A stretch of DNA of 64,000 bases from positions 620,001 to 684,000 of the forward strand of contig NZ_JANUGY010000001.1 in the NCBI RefSeq assembly GCF_024756235.1, given 5' to 3'. Made by a program: the position numbers and the translations under genes. Under the pieces are notes generated by a model. The model was not told the origin of the DNA. It ran no database searches and was given only the letters and a program-made list of their open reading frames with translations. This DNA comes from Massilia kyonggiensis (GTDB lineage Bacteria > Pseudomonadota > Gammaproteobacteria > Burkholderiales > Burkholderiaceae_D). Below are positions 28,574 through 37,327 of this stretch, one piece after another. Every line of letters begins with the position of its first letter. The stretch's first letter is position 1.

Positions 28574-29935
28574 TCAGCGTGTGGACTTTTCCCAGTAAGT
28601 GACGCCGTTGACCGTGCGTTTATCGTCCAGGCGGCTGTCGAAGATATACGCCGCCGATCCGCCGTTCTGGTTACTCAACAAACCCCGCACGTTCATGATG
28701 TTCGCGCGTCCGTTGGCACTATCGCCGTGGAGCTGGCCGTCCGCGCCTACAGCACCTGTCGCCTGCAATGTCGCATTGCCGGCCTGGCTCGTCATATCGA
28801 CGCTCGTCGCAAAACTCTGCTTGCCGAAATCGACGGTCAACACGCCGTTGCTCAGCGTCGCCGGCGTTTCCACGCGATAGGTTGGCGTGTAGTCCGTATA
28901 AACGAACGCCTCGCTGTTGCGCAACTGGAAACCGATGCTGCCATTGCTCGGCGCGATATACGTATCCGGTCCGCGCGTACGCAGCAGGGCATAATTGCCG
29001 TTCAACTCGAGCAACTCATTCTGGTCCGCGGTATTGGCCAGGTTAAAGGTCGGCGGCCTGCCGGCGACGACCGTCCAGCGGCCCCACACGATGCCGCGGT
29101 CCGGCAATGCGATCGCCGGCGGCACGGGCGTCGGCGGGGTTGGCGGCGGCACTTCCGAGGGCGGCGGGAATGGCGGCGCCTTGTTGTTGTTGACCGCTTC
29201 GTTCAGGCTGATCGCCTTCTGCACGTCGAGGTTCGTCTGCCCGGTCGCCGAATTGGCCCCGCCCCCCGCACTGCCCGCATGCGCCAGCGGCTCGTCCGGA
29301 CGCGGCGGCGACACCTGGTCCGGCGATAGCGGGCTGCTCTGCAGTAATTGCGGGGTCGCCTGGCCGCGCTGCAGCTGCAGCAGCTGGCCGCGCTGGGCCG
29401 CGCTCAGTTCGCGGCTGGCGCTGCCTTCGCACGGGCCCGCGCCGTCCGGACGGCAGCTGCCGGCAAAACCGCTCATCACGATGGCGCCGGAGATGACGGC
29501 CACGCGCGACGTGTCGTTATCGGTAAAAACGGTGAAATCCGTGCCGCGCACGCCGATGGCCGCGACCGGCGTATTGAACCGGAAGTTCTGGCGCGCCTGC
29601 TTGACGGCATTGCCCGACTTGCTGCGCGCGACGCCGCTCAGGAGTTCCAGCTTGACCTGGGTATTCGCGGGATTCTTCTCGTCCACGTGGTACGTGACGA
29701 TGCGTGCCTTCGTGTTCGGACGCAGGATGAACAGGCCGCTGTCGACCGTCTTCACATACAGGAAGCCGTCCGCGCCCGTGCTCAGCATCTGCCCTTCGCC
29801 GACCGGCGCCCCGTCGACAGCCGGCTGGTCGGCCACGGTGGCCTTGCCGGCAACAAAAATGACCTTGCCGGCTTCAGCGGCCTGGGCCAGGTGAGCCATG
29901 CAAGCAAATGCGCCAAGGATAATTAAACGCCACAT
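28574..29935 (-). CDS. FecR-domain exported protein with proline-rich linker
   Basis: A 453-residue precursor with signal peptide MWRLIILGAFACMAHLAQA. The FecR-like domain spans about 25-150 (VGEGQMLSTGADGFLYVKT, TPVAAIGVRGTDFTVF). A Gln/Pro-rich linker (PPFPPPSEVPPPTPPTPVPP) leads to a C-terminal beta domain of about 170 residues containing GVLTVDFGKQ. FecR domains of this exported type differ from the sigma-regulator FecR and probably bind envelope components. The start at 29935 gives a proper signal peptide with GGGGA 5 nt upstream; the frame opens further upstream without support. A CRP-type promoter lies just upstream. Function is unknown. Confidence 0.83.
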   Translation of the reverse strand: MWRLIILGAFACMAHLAQAAEAGKVIFVAGKATVADQPAVDGAPVGEGQMLSTGADGFLYVKTVDSGLFILRPNTKARIVTYHVDEKNPANTQVKLELLSGVARSKSGNAVKQARQNFRFNTPVAAIGVRGTDFTVFTDNDTSRVAVISGAIVMSGFAGSCRPDGAGPCEGSASRELSAAQRGQLLQLQRGQATPQLLQSSPLSPDQVSPPRPDEPLAHAGSAGGGANSATGQTNLDVQKAISLNEAVNNNKAPPFPPPSEVPPPTPPTPVPPAIALPDRGIVWGRWTVVAGRPPTFNLANTADQNELLELNGNYALLRTRGPDTYIAPSNGSIGFQLRNSEAFVYTDYTPTYRVETPATLSNGVLTVDFGKQSFATSVDMTSQAGNATLQATGAVGADGQLHGDSANGRANIMNVRGLLSNQNGGSAAYIFDSRLDDKRTVNGVTYWEKSTR

Positions 29936-29956
29936 ACATTTCCCCTTTTCGCCAAA

Positions 29957-29998
29957 TTTATCTTGCCTGACCACGCAACTTCTGTGATAACCGTCACA
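29957..29998 (-). promoter_or_regulatory. CRP-type operator and -10 element of the FecR gene (possibly shared with the cyclase)
   Basis: A perfect TGTGA-TAACCG-TCACA operator (29983-29998). On the minus strand GATAAA (29962-29957) lies 28 bp from the centre (about -40, class II). The operator is also about 155 bp upstream of the divergent adenylate cyclase start, so feedback control of the cyclase is possible. Confidence 0.78.
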
Positions 29999-30145
29999 TT
30001 GTAAGCGCTCTGGGCAATTTGCCGCCAATCATTCCTTTCATAACTTGCCTAAAAAGTAATGCTCCCAAGTAATTTGTCGCGTTATACTCACTTCTTAACT
30101 AGAAAAAAGACAACAAAGTAAAACGTCAACGGCGTGCCTTTCCCG

Positions 30146-32044
30146 ATGTCCTCCTCTTCCGTCACGCCACTACGCGCCCGGCGCATGCGGCTGCGCTGGC
30201 CGATCGCTCTGGCGGCATTCCTGCTGACCGTCACATCGCAATGGCTTGCACTGCCCACCGGCACATTCCTGCCCGGGGAATGGATGCGCGACGCCTTCAT
30301 CCGCCTGCGCGTCGGCACGGCGCCCGAGCCGCGCGTGCTCGTCGTGGACATTGACGAAGCCACGTTGAAGAAACTGGGCCCCTGGCCCTGGCCGCGCGCA
30401 CGCGTGGCGGACCTCGTCGAACTCCTGCTGACCAACTATCGCGCGCGCGGCGTCGCGCTCGACATCGTGCTGCCCGAAGCGGCGGATACGGCCGGCGACA
30501 CGCGCCTCGCCCTGCTCGCCCGCCATGGTCCCGTCGTGCCGGCCCAGGCGTTCGATTTCAATACGACGAGCGACGTGCCCGTACGCGCCGGCGCACTGGG
30601 CGGCGCGAAGGCCGGCGTCGCCGGCGGCGTGCACGCCACGGGCTACATCGGCAATTACCCGGCGCTGGCGGCGGCCGCCCACGTGGGCGCGATCGGGTTC
30701 ATTCCGGACGCCGACGGCGCGCTGCGCCGCCTGCCGGTGTACACGGACTATGCCGGGCGGCGCTATCCCGCGCTGGCGCTGGCCCTCATCGAATGCTGCG
30801 CCGGCAAGGGACCGGTGCCGTTGCCCACCACGGGCATGATGCGCGTCGACTTCGCGCGCGACTGGAATGCCTATACGGTCGTGAGCGCAGCCGACATCCT
30901 CGACGGCTCGCTCGAACCGGACGGCGCCAGCGGCCGCCTCGTCGTCGTCGGATCGTCCTCGCTGGGCATGGCGGACCGCGTGACGACGCCGCTCGCGGCG
31001 AACCGTCCGGGCCTGGGCGTGCACGCGACCATGCTGTCCACCCTGCTCGACGTGCAGGCCGGCGTCGCACCGGCCCCGTGGCCCGGCAAGCTGCTGGCCT
31101 GCGCCTTTGCCTTGCTGAGTACGGTCGTGGCGACGCTCGCTTTCCCGCGCCTCGCGGCGGCCGCCGGCGTCGGCCTGCTGGCCGCCAGCACGCTGCTGTG
31201 GCTCGCGATTGCCTGCGTCGCCGTCCGCCACGATTCCGACTTTTCGCCCGCCGGCCCGCTGGCGACGAACCTGTTCCTGCTGGCCGTCGCGGTGCCCTAT
31301 CAATGGCAGCAGACGCAGCGCCGTTCGCGCCACCTGCTGTCGACCCTGCGCCAGTACGTCGCGCCTGCCGTCGTCGAACAATTGCTCCTTAGCGAAGCCG
31401 AGGATCCCCTGAAACCGCGCCAGCTCGACGTGACGACGCTGATCGCCGACATGGAAGGCTATACGAGCCAGGTGGAAGCGCTGCCCGTCGAAGACGCGGC
31501 GCGCCTGACGCGCGACTTCCTCGATTGCCTCACCGGGCCCGTGATCGACAGGATGGGTACGCTCGACAAGTACACGGGCGACGGCCTCGTCGCGTTCTGG
31601 GGCGCCCCGCTGCCGATCGCGGACCACGCCGACCTGGCGCTGGAGGCGGCGCGCGAGATCGAACGCCGCGTCGCCGCGCTGAGCGAACGCCACCAGGCGG
31701 CCGGCCACAAGCCGCTGCGCGTGCGCATCGGCATCGACAGCGGCCCCGCGATGGCCGGAGATTTTGGCACTTCATTCCGCAGCATTTATACTGCGGTCGG
31801 AGACAGCGTTAACACCGCTTCGCGCCTGGAGCAGGTGGCCCGCGACTTCCCTTACGACGTCATCATCGGCGCCGGCACGGTCGAGCGGGCCCGGCGCCAT
31901 GCATTCATCCTGCTGGGCGAGCGCCGGCTGCGCGGCAAGGAACATCCAACAATACTTTATACGTTCGCACCCAGCATGAAGCAGGAAGGCAGCACCCACG
32001 TCGTATCCCAGCCGGTCGACGGTCCCGTCGGAACCACCCAATGA
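30146..32044 (+). CDS. CHASE2-domain class III adenylate cyclase
   Basis: About 632 residues. One N-terminal TM helix, an extracytoplasmic CHASE2 domain (about 40-300, PRVLVVDIDEATLKKLGPWP), three closely spaced TM helices (about 305-390), then a cyclase domain. Metal aspartates lie in TLIADMEGYTS and KYTGDGLVAFWG. The KYTGD lysine and the threonine in YTAVGDSVNTASRLE fit ATP rather than GTP, so the product should be cAMP. It would sense an envelope signal through CHASE2. ATG 30146 was chosen over GTG 30134. The stop overlaps the start of the next gene (ATGA). A TATACT at 30083 may be its -10 element. Confidence 0.9.
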   Translation: MSSSSVTPLRARRMRLRWPIALAAFLLTVTSQWLALPTGTFLPGEWMRDAFIRLRVGTAPEPRVLVVDIDEATLKKLGPWPWPRARVADLVELLLTNYRARGVALDIVLPEAADTAGDTRLALLARHGPVVPAQAFDFNTTSDVPVRAGALGGAKAGVAGGVHATGYIGNYPALAAAAHVGAIGFIPDADGALRRLPVYTDYAGRRYPALALALIECCAGKGPVPLPTTGMMRVDFARDWNAYTVVSAADILDGSLEPDGASGRLVVVGSSSLGMADRVTTPLAANRPGLGVHATMLSTLLDVQAGVAPAPWPGKLLACAFALLSTVVATLAFPRLAAAAGVGLLAASTLLWLAIACVAVRHDSDFSPAGPLATNLFLLAVAVPYQWQQTQRRSRHLLSTLRQYVAPAVVEQLLLSEAEDPLKPRQLDVTTLIADMEGYTSQVEALPVEDAARLTRDFLDCLTGPVIDRMGTLDKYTGDGLVAFWGAPLPIADHADLALEAAREIERRVAALSERHQAAGHKPLRVRIGIDSGPAMAGDFGTSFRSIYTAVGDSVNTASRLEQVARDFPYDVIIGAGTVERARRHAFILLGERRLRGKEHPTILYTFAPSMKQEGSTHVVSQPVDGPVGTTQ

Positions 32045-33282
32045 TGCGCCGCGCCATTGCGGCATTGCTGGCGTCCCTCGCGCTGGGGAGCGCGCACGCC
32101 GCCGACGATCCCGCCGACGCGCCCGACGCGTCCCAGGCCGAACAGCAGGCCCTGTACCAGCAGGCGCTGCAGGCCCTGTCCGAAGGCCGCCGCACGGACG
32201 CGTCGCAGTTGCTGCGGCGACTGATCGGCGAAGAACCGCGCCACGCCGGCGCCTGGCTGGACCTGGCCCTGATCCAGTGCAGCCTGGGCAATGGCGACGA
32301 GGCCGAGCGCCTGTTCGCCACCGTCGAGACCCGCTTCGCGCCCTCGCGCGACATCCTGGAACTGATCGCGCAGACGCGCGAGGACGGCTGCCATCCGTGG
32401 ACGCCGAGCAGCAACCTGACGATCTCGTTCGGACGCGGCCACGACCGCAACGTCAACCAGGGCGTCAGCTCGTCGACCTTACACCTGGACAATGGCGCGA
32501 TCGACCTGGCGCTGCTGGACGATTTCCTGCCCAAGCGCGACAGCTACCTGACCGGCAGCCTCGACTACCTCCGGGACGTGACGCCGAACGGCACGATCGG
32601 CTTCGCCCAGCTGCAATGGCGCCGCAACGATCACCTGCGTGCGTGGGACACCAGCTCCGTCTTCGGCGGCGTGGAATCGCCGTACCGCTTCGGCCGCTGG
32701 GCCATGCGGCTCACGGGGGCGGGCGGCATGGTCAGCCTGGGCGGACATCTGTACCAGCGCCAGCTGCAGGGACAGGTGCGCGTCGTGCCGCCGCTGTCGC
32801 TGCCGAACAACATGTTGTTCGACGTGATGACGGGCGTGACGTTCAATAACTACCTGCGTCTCGATAACTTCGATTCGCGCACGTTCGAGCTGCGGCCGGA
32901 ATGGTCGTACCGCACCGGCGACATGGCGGCCAGCGCCAGCCTGGGCCTGCTGGCCGACCACGGCAATGCCCAGCGTCCCGGCGGCAACCGCCACGGCCAG
33001 TTCCTGAACGTGCTCGTGCGCCGCAGCCTGTGGGGCGACACCGGTGGCGAGCTCGCGTACACGCGCCAGACGTGGCGCAGCGCCCGTCCGTACGCGCCGG
33101 AACTGCTGGTGCCGCAGATCCGCGACCAGGCGACGGAGGTGGTGCGCGGCACATTGTCGTACCGCATCGACAAGCAGCACAGCGTGCAACTGGAAGCGCG
33201 CGCGGTACGAAACCGGGAAAACATCGAGATCTTTCAGTACAATAACCGGCAGCTACAGTTGAGCTGGGTATGGCAGCCGTGA
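32041..33282 (+). CDS. TPR plus outer-membrane beta-barrel protein (Slam-like architecture)
   Basis: A 413-residue precursor with signal peptide (cleavage near GSAHAAD), a short TPR region (about 35-110, LYQQALQALSEGRRTDASQL and WLDLALIQCSLGNGDEAERL) and about 290 residues of alternating beta-strands ending LQLSWVWQP. TPR followed by a DUF560-like barrel is the architecture of surface lipoprotein assembly modulators (Slam). Similarity is judged from layout only. It is translationally coupled to the cyclase gene. It could export or anchor a surface protein, or act as a barrel partner of the CHASE2/FecR system. Confidence 0.75.
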   Translation: MMRRAIAALLASLALGSAHAADDPADAPDASQAEQQALYQQALQALSEGRRTDASQLLRRLIGEEPRHAGAWLDLALIQCSLGNGDEAERLFATVETRFAPSRDILELIAQTREDGCHPWTPSSNLTISFGRGHDRNVNQGVSSSTLHLDNGAIDLALLDDFLPKRDSYLTGSLDYLRDVTPNGTIGFAQLQWRRNDHLRAWDTSSVFGGVESPYRFGRWAMRLTGAGGMVSLGGHLYQRQLQGQVRVVPPLSLPNNMLFDVMTGVTFNNYLRLDNFDSRTFELRPEWSYRTGDMAASASLGLLADHGNAQRPGGNRHGQFLNVLVRRSLWGDTGGELAYTRQTWRSARPYAPELLVPQIRDQATEVVRGTLSYRIDKQHSVQLEARAVRNRENIEIFQYNNRQLQLSWVWQP

Positions 33283-33322
33283 TGCCCATGCCCCGCAGCC
33301 CCGTCCGTCACCGACCGCTTAC

Positions 33323-34060
33323 ATGACCTCCCCCAGCAAGGCCGACCACTTCGATGCCGACGCCGCCGCGCCGCCGCAGGACATCCAGATCCAGGTCCAC
33401 CTGCGCAAGATCCCCCTGCTGGCCGAGCTGACGCCGGAGGAGATCGCGCGCATCCGGCCCGAGCTGCGCTTCAGGCATTACAACAAGCGCGAAGTCGTCC
33501 TGCACAAGGGCGGCAGCGGCGACGCCCTGCTGTTCCTGCTGTCCGGCCAGCTGCAAGTGGTCGACATCACGGAAGACGGCCGCGCGATTGGCCTGCGCAT
33601 GCTCGCCCCGGGCGACTTCTTCGGCGAAATCGCCCTGATCAACGACTCCACGCGTTCGGCCTCGGTGGTGGCGACGTCCGACGTGCTCGTCGCTTTCCTG
33701 CCCGCCGCGACCGCGCTGCATTTGTTCTCGCACTCGCCCAGCGTCGCCAAGCAGATGCTCCGGCACCTTGCACAAAAAATCCAGCGCGACTCGGAATTCC
33801 GTGCCGTCCTCAGCATCAACAACACGGCGCGCCGCATCTACACGTATTTGTCGCTGCTGCAAAAGCCGGACGGCAATGGCCAGGCTGTCATCGACAACCT
33901 GCCCACGCACCAGGACATCGCGAACATGATCAACACGAGCCGCGAGACGGTCACCCGCGCCCTGCTGAGCCTCGTGCAGCAAGGTATCGTGCAGAAGGAA
34001 TCGAACCGCCTCGTGATCCTCGATCCCGCCGCCCTGCAGAAACTCGTGCAGGGCGTTTGA
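33323..34060 (+). CDS. Crp/Fnr-family transcriptional regulator, probably cAMP-responsive
   Basis: A 245-residue regulator. The cyclic-nucleotide domain has PGDFFGEIALINDSTRSASV, retaining the Glu, Arg and Ser that bind cAMP ribose-phosphate in E. coli CRP. The dimer helix is followed by a winged helix with recognition sequence TSRETVTRAL. Its R-E-x-x-x-R pattern matches the CRP residues reading TGTGA. The residue aligning with CRP T127, which contacts adenine, appears to be Asp (QRDSEF), with S128 kept. No FNR-type cysteines. It lies 40 bp after the barrel gene and is the natural partner of the three CRP operators at 25.9-30.0 kb. Confidence 0.9.
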   Translation: MTSPSKADHFDADAAAPPQDIQIQVHLRKIPLLAELTPEEIARIRPELRFRHYNKREVVLHKGGSGDALLFLLSGQLQVVDITEDGRAIGLRMLAPGDFFGEIALINDSTRSASVVATSDVLVAFLPAATALHLFSHSPSVAKQMLRHLAQKIQRDSEFRAVLSINNTARRIYTYLSLLQKPDGNGQAVIDNLPTHQDIANMINTSRETVTRALLSLVQQGIVQKESNRLVILDPAALQKLVQGV

Positions 34061-34061
34061 G

Positions 34062-35174
34062 ATGCATCCACGCACCCTCGACCAGGCCACTGCCTCGCAC
34101 GACAACGGCTTCAACCTCGTCCGGCTCGTCTGCGCGACGCTCGTCGTCGTGTTCCACGCCTTCCCGATGAATTCGGCGCGGCCCGGCGCCTCCGACCCCG
34201 TCAGTCCCCTGCTGGCGCCGCACACGGACCTCGGCGCGCTGGCCGTCGGCGTCTTTTTCCTGATCAGCGGCATCTTCATCAGCCAGAGCTGGGAGCGCGA
34301 CCCGCACCTGGGCCGCTACGTGCTGCGCCGCGTGGCGCGCATCTTGCCCGGCCTGTTCGTGTGCCTGCTCGTGATGACGGTGCTGGCGGTCGGCCTGTTC
34401 TCGGACACGGGCTGGCGCGGTCTCCTGACGCCGGCACCCTGGCGCTACATCTTCGGCAATACCGTCCTGCACTGGCTGCGCTACATCATCCCGCCGGAAG
34501 AACTGAAATTGCCGGGCGTATTCGGCGGCGAGACGCTGAACGGTCCCCTGTGGACGCTGTACTGGGAAGCGCGCATGTACGTCGTCGTCGCGCTCGTGGG
34601 CATCTCCGCCGCGCTGCCGCTGCGCACGTGGATGCGCGGCGCCGCGCTGTTCCTGCTGGCCGCGGCAAACCTGTTCCCGGACGTGCTGTCCGGGTATATC
34701 TGGGAAGTGCGGCTGTGGTCGCTGTTCCTGACCGGCATGCTGATCCATACGCTGGGGCGCGACCTGCGCATCGGCTGGCGTCACGTCGCGTGCGCACTGG
34801 CGCTCGTGGCGCTGGACTGGACCCGCTCGCAAGCCCTCACCCCGAGCCCGCTGACGTGGTTCGGCATCTTCCTCGTGGCGGGCACGCTCGCGCTCGCCGT
34901 CGGCACGGCGCGGCTGCCGTTCGCCCGCCACGTGCAGCGCCATGATTACTCGTACGGCATCTACATCTACCACTGGCCCGTGCTGCTCGTGCTGCGCACG
35001 GCGTTCGCGCCGCTCGGCCACTGGCGCCTGCTGGCGCTGGGTCTCGTCGTGACGGGGGTATTGGCCGTGCTCAGCTGGCACTTCGTCGAAGCCCCGGCCC
35101 TGCGCGCGATCCGGCGCCGGCTGCGCCGGTCCGAGACGGATCAACGACAGCCCGCGGGCATACATCCACGCTGA
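34062..35174 (+). CDS. Acyltransferase family 3 membrane protein
   Basis: A 370-residue polytopic O-acyltransferase. The signature NGFNLVRLVCATLVVVFHAF and GALAVGVFFLISGIF match family 3, and YSYGIYIYHWPVLLVL near the C-terminus is also typical. It starts 1 nt after the Crp-family stop, so it may be read from the same transcript, yet by function it belongs with the surface-polysaccharide genes that follow. About 10 TM helices. Likely decorates the exported glycan with acetyl or another acyl group. Confidence 0.88.
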   Translation: MHPRTLDQATASHDNGFNLVRLVCATLVVVFHAFPMNSARPGASDPVSPLLAPHTDLGALAVGVFFLISGIFISQSWERDPHLGRYVLRRVARILPGLFVCLLVMTVLAVGLFSDTGWRGLLTPAPWRYIFGNTVLHWLRYIIPPEELKLPGVFGGETLNGPLWTLYWEARMYVVVALVGISAALPLRTWMRGAALFLLAAANLFPDVLSGYIWEVRLWSLFLTGMLIHTLGRDLRIGWRHVACALALVALDWTRSQALTPSPLTWFGIFLVAGTLALAVGTARLPFARHVQRHDYSYGIYIYHWPVLLVLRTAFAPLGHWRLLALGLVVTGVLAVLSWHFVEAPALRAIRRRLRRSETDQRQPAGIHPR

Positions 35175-35217
35175 ATTTCGTTACAACTCTGTTAATTTGT
35201 GTGGCGGAACCGTAGAG

Positions 35218-35223
35218 TATAAT
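35218..35223 (+). promoter_or_regulatory. TATAAT -10 element upstream of the polysaccharide exporter genes
   Basis: A perfect TATAAT in an AT-rich island lies 80 bp before the Wzm start. Upstream TTTGTG/TTGTGT is a poor -35 at short spacing. Probably starts the wzm-wzt-glycosyltransferase transcript. Confidence 0.5.
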
Positions 35224-35250
35224 CTTGCGCTCACTGGGCCTTGCCACAAT

Positions 35251-35307
35251 ATGAAGAACCACCCGACGTACTCTGCCGAGGCGCGGCCTGCCGGGACCGC
35301 GCCATGA
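35251..35307 (+). CDS. Possible 18-codon leader peptide before Wzm
   Basis: The frame MKNHPTYSAEARPAGTAP begins about 20 nt after the predicted transcription start and ends in ATGA over the first Wzm ATG. No Shine-Dalgarno sequence is visible. It could couple translation to Wzm or be chance. Confidence 0.2.
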   Translation: MKNHPTYSAEARPAGTAP

Positions 35308-36107
35308 TGTCTCCGCTGATGCTGCGCGGCCTCTGGGCCTACCGCGGCTTCGTGCTGGGCAGCGTCAAGCGCGAATTCCAGTCGAAGTACAGCAATGCGG
35401 TGCTGGGGGCCCTGTGGTCCCTGCTGTCGCCGCTCGCGATGATCGTCGTGTACACGGTGATCTTCTCGGAAGTCATGCACAGCAGGCTGCCCGGCGCGGG
35501 CGACTCCCGCTACGCCTACAGCATCTGGCTGTGTGCCGGTGTCCTCACGTGGGGCCTGTTCGCGGAAATCGTCGCGCGCGCCCAGGGCATGTTCATCGAA
35601 CAGGCCAACCTGATCAAGAAGGTCAGCTTTCCCCGCATCTGCCTGCCCCTCATCGTCGTGCTGTCCGCGACGCTCAACTTCGCCATCATCTTCGGGCTGT
35701 TCACCGTCTTCCTCGTCGCCTCGGGGTCCTTCCCCGGCTGGATCTTTTTTTCCATCCTGCCCGTGCTCGTCGTGCAGGTACTGCTGGCGATCGGCCTCGG
35801 CATGATCGCCGGCGTGCTGAACGTGTTCTTCCGCGACGTGGGCCAGTTCGTCACGATCGCGATGCAGTTCTGGTTCTGGCTCACGCCCATCGTCTATCCG
35901 GCCACGATCCTGCCGGCCGACGTGCGTCCGCTGCTGGACTTCAACCCGATGGCACGGGTGATAGGCGCTTACCAGTCCGTGCTCGTGCAAGGCGCCGCGC
36001 CGGATTGGCGCGCGCTGTTCCCCGTGTTCGTGCTGGCCGTGGTCCTGTGCCTGTTCGGCCTGCGCCTGTTCCGCCGCCGCGCCGGCGAGATGGTGGATGA
36101 ACTCTGA
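35304..36107 (+). CDS. wzm: ABC-2 polysaccharide export permease (Wzm-like)
   Basis: About 267 residues and six TM helices of the ABC-2 type. LRGLWAYRGFVLGSVKREFQ and SNAVLGALWSLLSPLAMIVV at the N-terminus and FRDVGQFVTIAMQFWFWLTP later are typical of O-antigen/capsule permeases (Wzm, KpsM, TagG). It pairs with the ATPase encoded 1 bp downstream (TGATG overlap) to export a lipid-linked glycan. Start 35304 and the adjacent ATG 35307 are equally likely. Confidence 0.9.
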   Translation: MMSPLMLRGLWAYRGFVLGSVKREFQSKYSNAVLGALWSLLSPLAMIVVYTVIFSEVMHSRLPGAGDSRYAYSIWLCAGVLTWGLFAEIVARAQGMFIEQANLIKKVSFPRICLPLIVVLSATLNFAIIFGLFTVFLVASGSFPGWIFFSILPVLVVQVLLAIGLGMIAGVLNVFFRDVGQFVTIAMQFWFWLTPIVYPATILPADVRPLLDFNPMARVIGAYQSVLVQGAAPDWRALFPVFVLAVVLCLFGLRLFRRRAGEMVDEL

Positions 36108-37327
36108 TGGGCGCGATCGTCGTCAAGGACCTGGGCAAGGCCTATAAACAGTATCCGACGCGCTGGTCGCGCCTGGCCGAATGGGTCTTCCCCGGCCGGC
36201 CGCGCCACAAGCTGAAATGGGTGCTGCGCGACGTCGGCTTTTCCGTCAAGGCGGGCGAAGCCGTGGGCCTCATCGGCATCAACGGCGCGGGCAAGAGCAC
36301 GCTGCTGAAGCTCATCACGGGCACGACGCAGCCGACGACCGGTTCCGTCTACATGGAAGGCCGCGTGGCCGCGCTGCTGGAACTGGGCATGGGCTTCCAC
36401 CCCGATTTCACGGGCCGCCAGAACGTCTACATGGCCGGCCAGCTGCTCGGCATGACCGTCGAAGAGATCACGGCGCTGATGCCGGAGATCGAGGCGTTCG
36501 CCGAGATCGGCGACTACATGGACCAGCCCGTGCGCGTGTACTCGAGCGGCATGCAGATGCGCGTCGCGTTCTCCGTCGCCACCGCGCGCCGGCCCGACAT
36601 CCTCATCGTCGACGAGGCGCTGTCGGTGGGCGACGCCTACTTCCAGCACAAGAGCTTCGACCGCATCCGCCGCTACCGCCAGCAGGGCACGACCCTGCTG
36701 CTCGTCTCGCACGACAAGCAGGCGATCCAGTCCGTGTGCGACCGCGCCCTGCTGCTCGATGGCGGCCGCCTGACGAAGGAAGGCGCGCCCGAGGAGATCA
36801 TGGATTACTACAACGCCCTGATCGCGGAACGGGAAAACGCCACGGTGCGCCTGCAGGCGACGGAGACGGGCAAGGTGCAGACGGTGTCCGGCACGGGCGA
36901 GGCGACCGTGGCCGACATCGCCCTGCTGGACGAACACGGCGAGCGCGTGGAAGTCGTCGACGTCGGCGCGCCCGTCACGCTGCAGGTGACGGTGAAGACG
37001 AACGCCGCGATCCCGCGCATGGTCCTCGGCTACATGATCAAGGACCGCCTGGGGCAGCCGATGTACGGCACCAACACGCATCTGAAGGAGCTGCCGCTGG
37101 ACGACGTGGCCGCCGGCGAGGAAGTCGTGTACCGCTTCGCCTTCCCGATGAACCTGGGGCCGGGCAGTTATTCGGTGGCGACGGCCATCGTCAGCACCGA
37201 GACCCACCTCGTCAACAACTATGAATGGCGCGACCTGGCGCTCGTGTTCACGGTCGTGAACATGCGCCGTCCGTATTTCGAAGGATCGGCCTGGCTCGAC
37301 CCGGCCGTCGACATCCAACGCACATGA
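36107..37327 (+). CDS. wzt: Polysaccharide ABC exporter ATPase with C-terminal glycan-recognition domain (Wzt-like)
   Basis: 406 residues. ABC domain with Walker A GINGAGKST (57-65), signature YSSGMQMRVAFS, Walker B ILIVDEALSVGD and H-loop LLVSHD. From about 250 to the end is a beta-sandwich Wzt C-terminal domain (VTLQVTVKTNAAIPRMVLGY, GPGSYSVATAIVS), which in Wzt binds the terminal modification of the O-antigen chain. This means chain length is probably set by a terminal cap. The FkbM methyltransferase in the next gene (4-bp overlap) could add such a cap. Confidence 0.92.
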   Translation: MGAIVVKDLGKAYKQYPTRWSRLAEWVFPGRPRHKLKWVLRDVGFSVKAGEAVGLIGINGAGKSTLLKLITGTTQPTTGSVYMEGRVAALLELGMGFHPDFTGRQNVYMAGQLLGMTVEEITALMPEIEAFAEIGDYMDQPVRVYSSGMQMRVAFSVATARRPDILIVDEALSVGDAYFQHKSFDRIRRYRQQGTTLLLVSHDKQAIQSVCDRALLLDGGRLTKEGAPEEIMDYYNALIAERENATVRLQATETGKVQTVSGTGEATVADIALLDEHGERVEVVDVGAPVTLQVTVKTNAAIPRMVLGYMIKDRLGQPMYGTNTHLKELPLDDVAAGEEVVYRFAFPMNLGPGSYSVATAIVSTETHLVNNYEWRDLALVFTVVNMRRPYFEGSAWLDPAVDIQRT

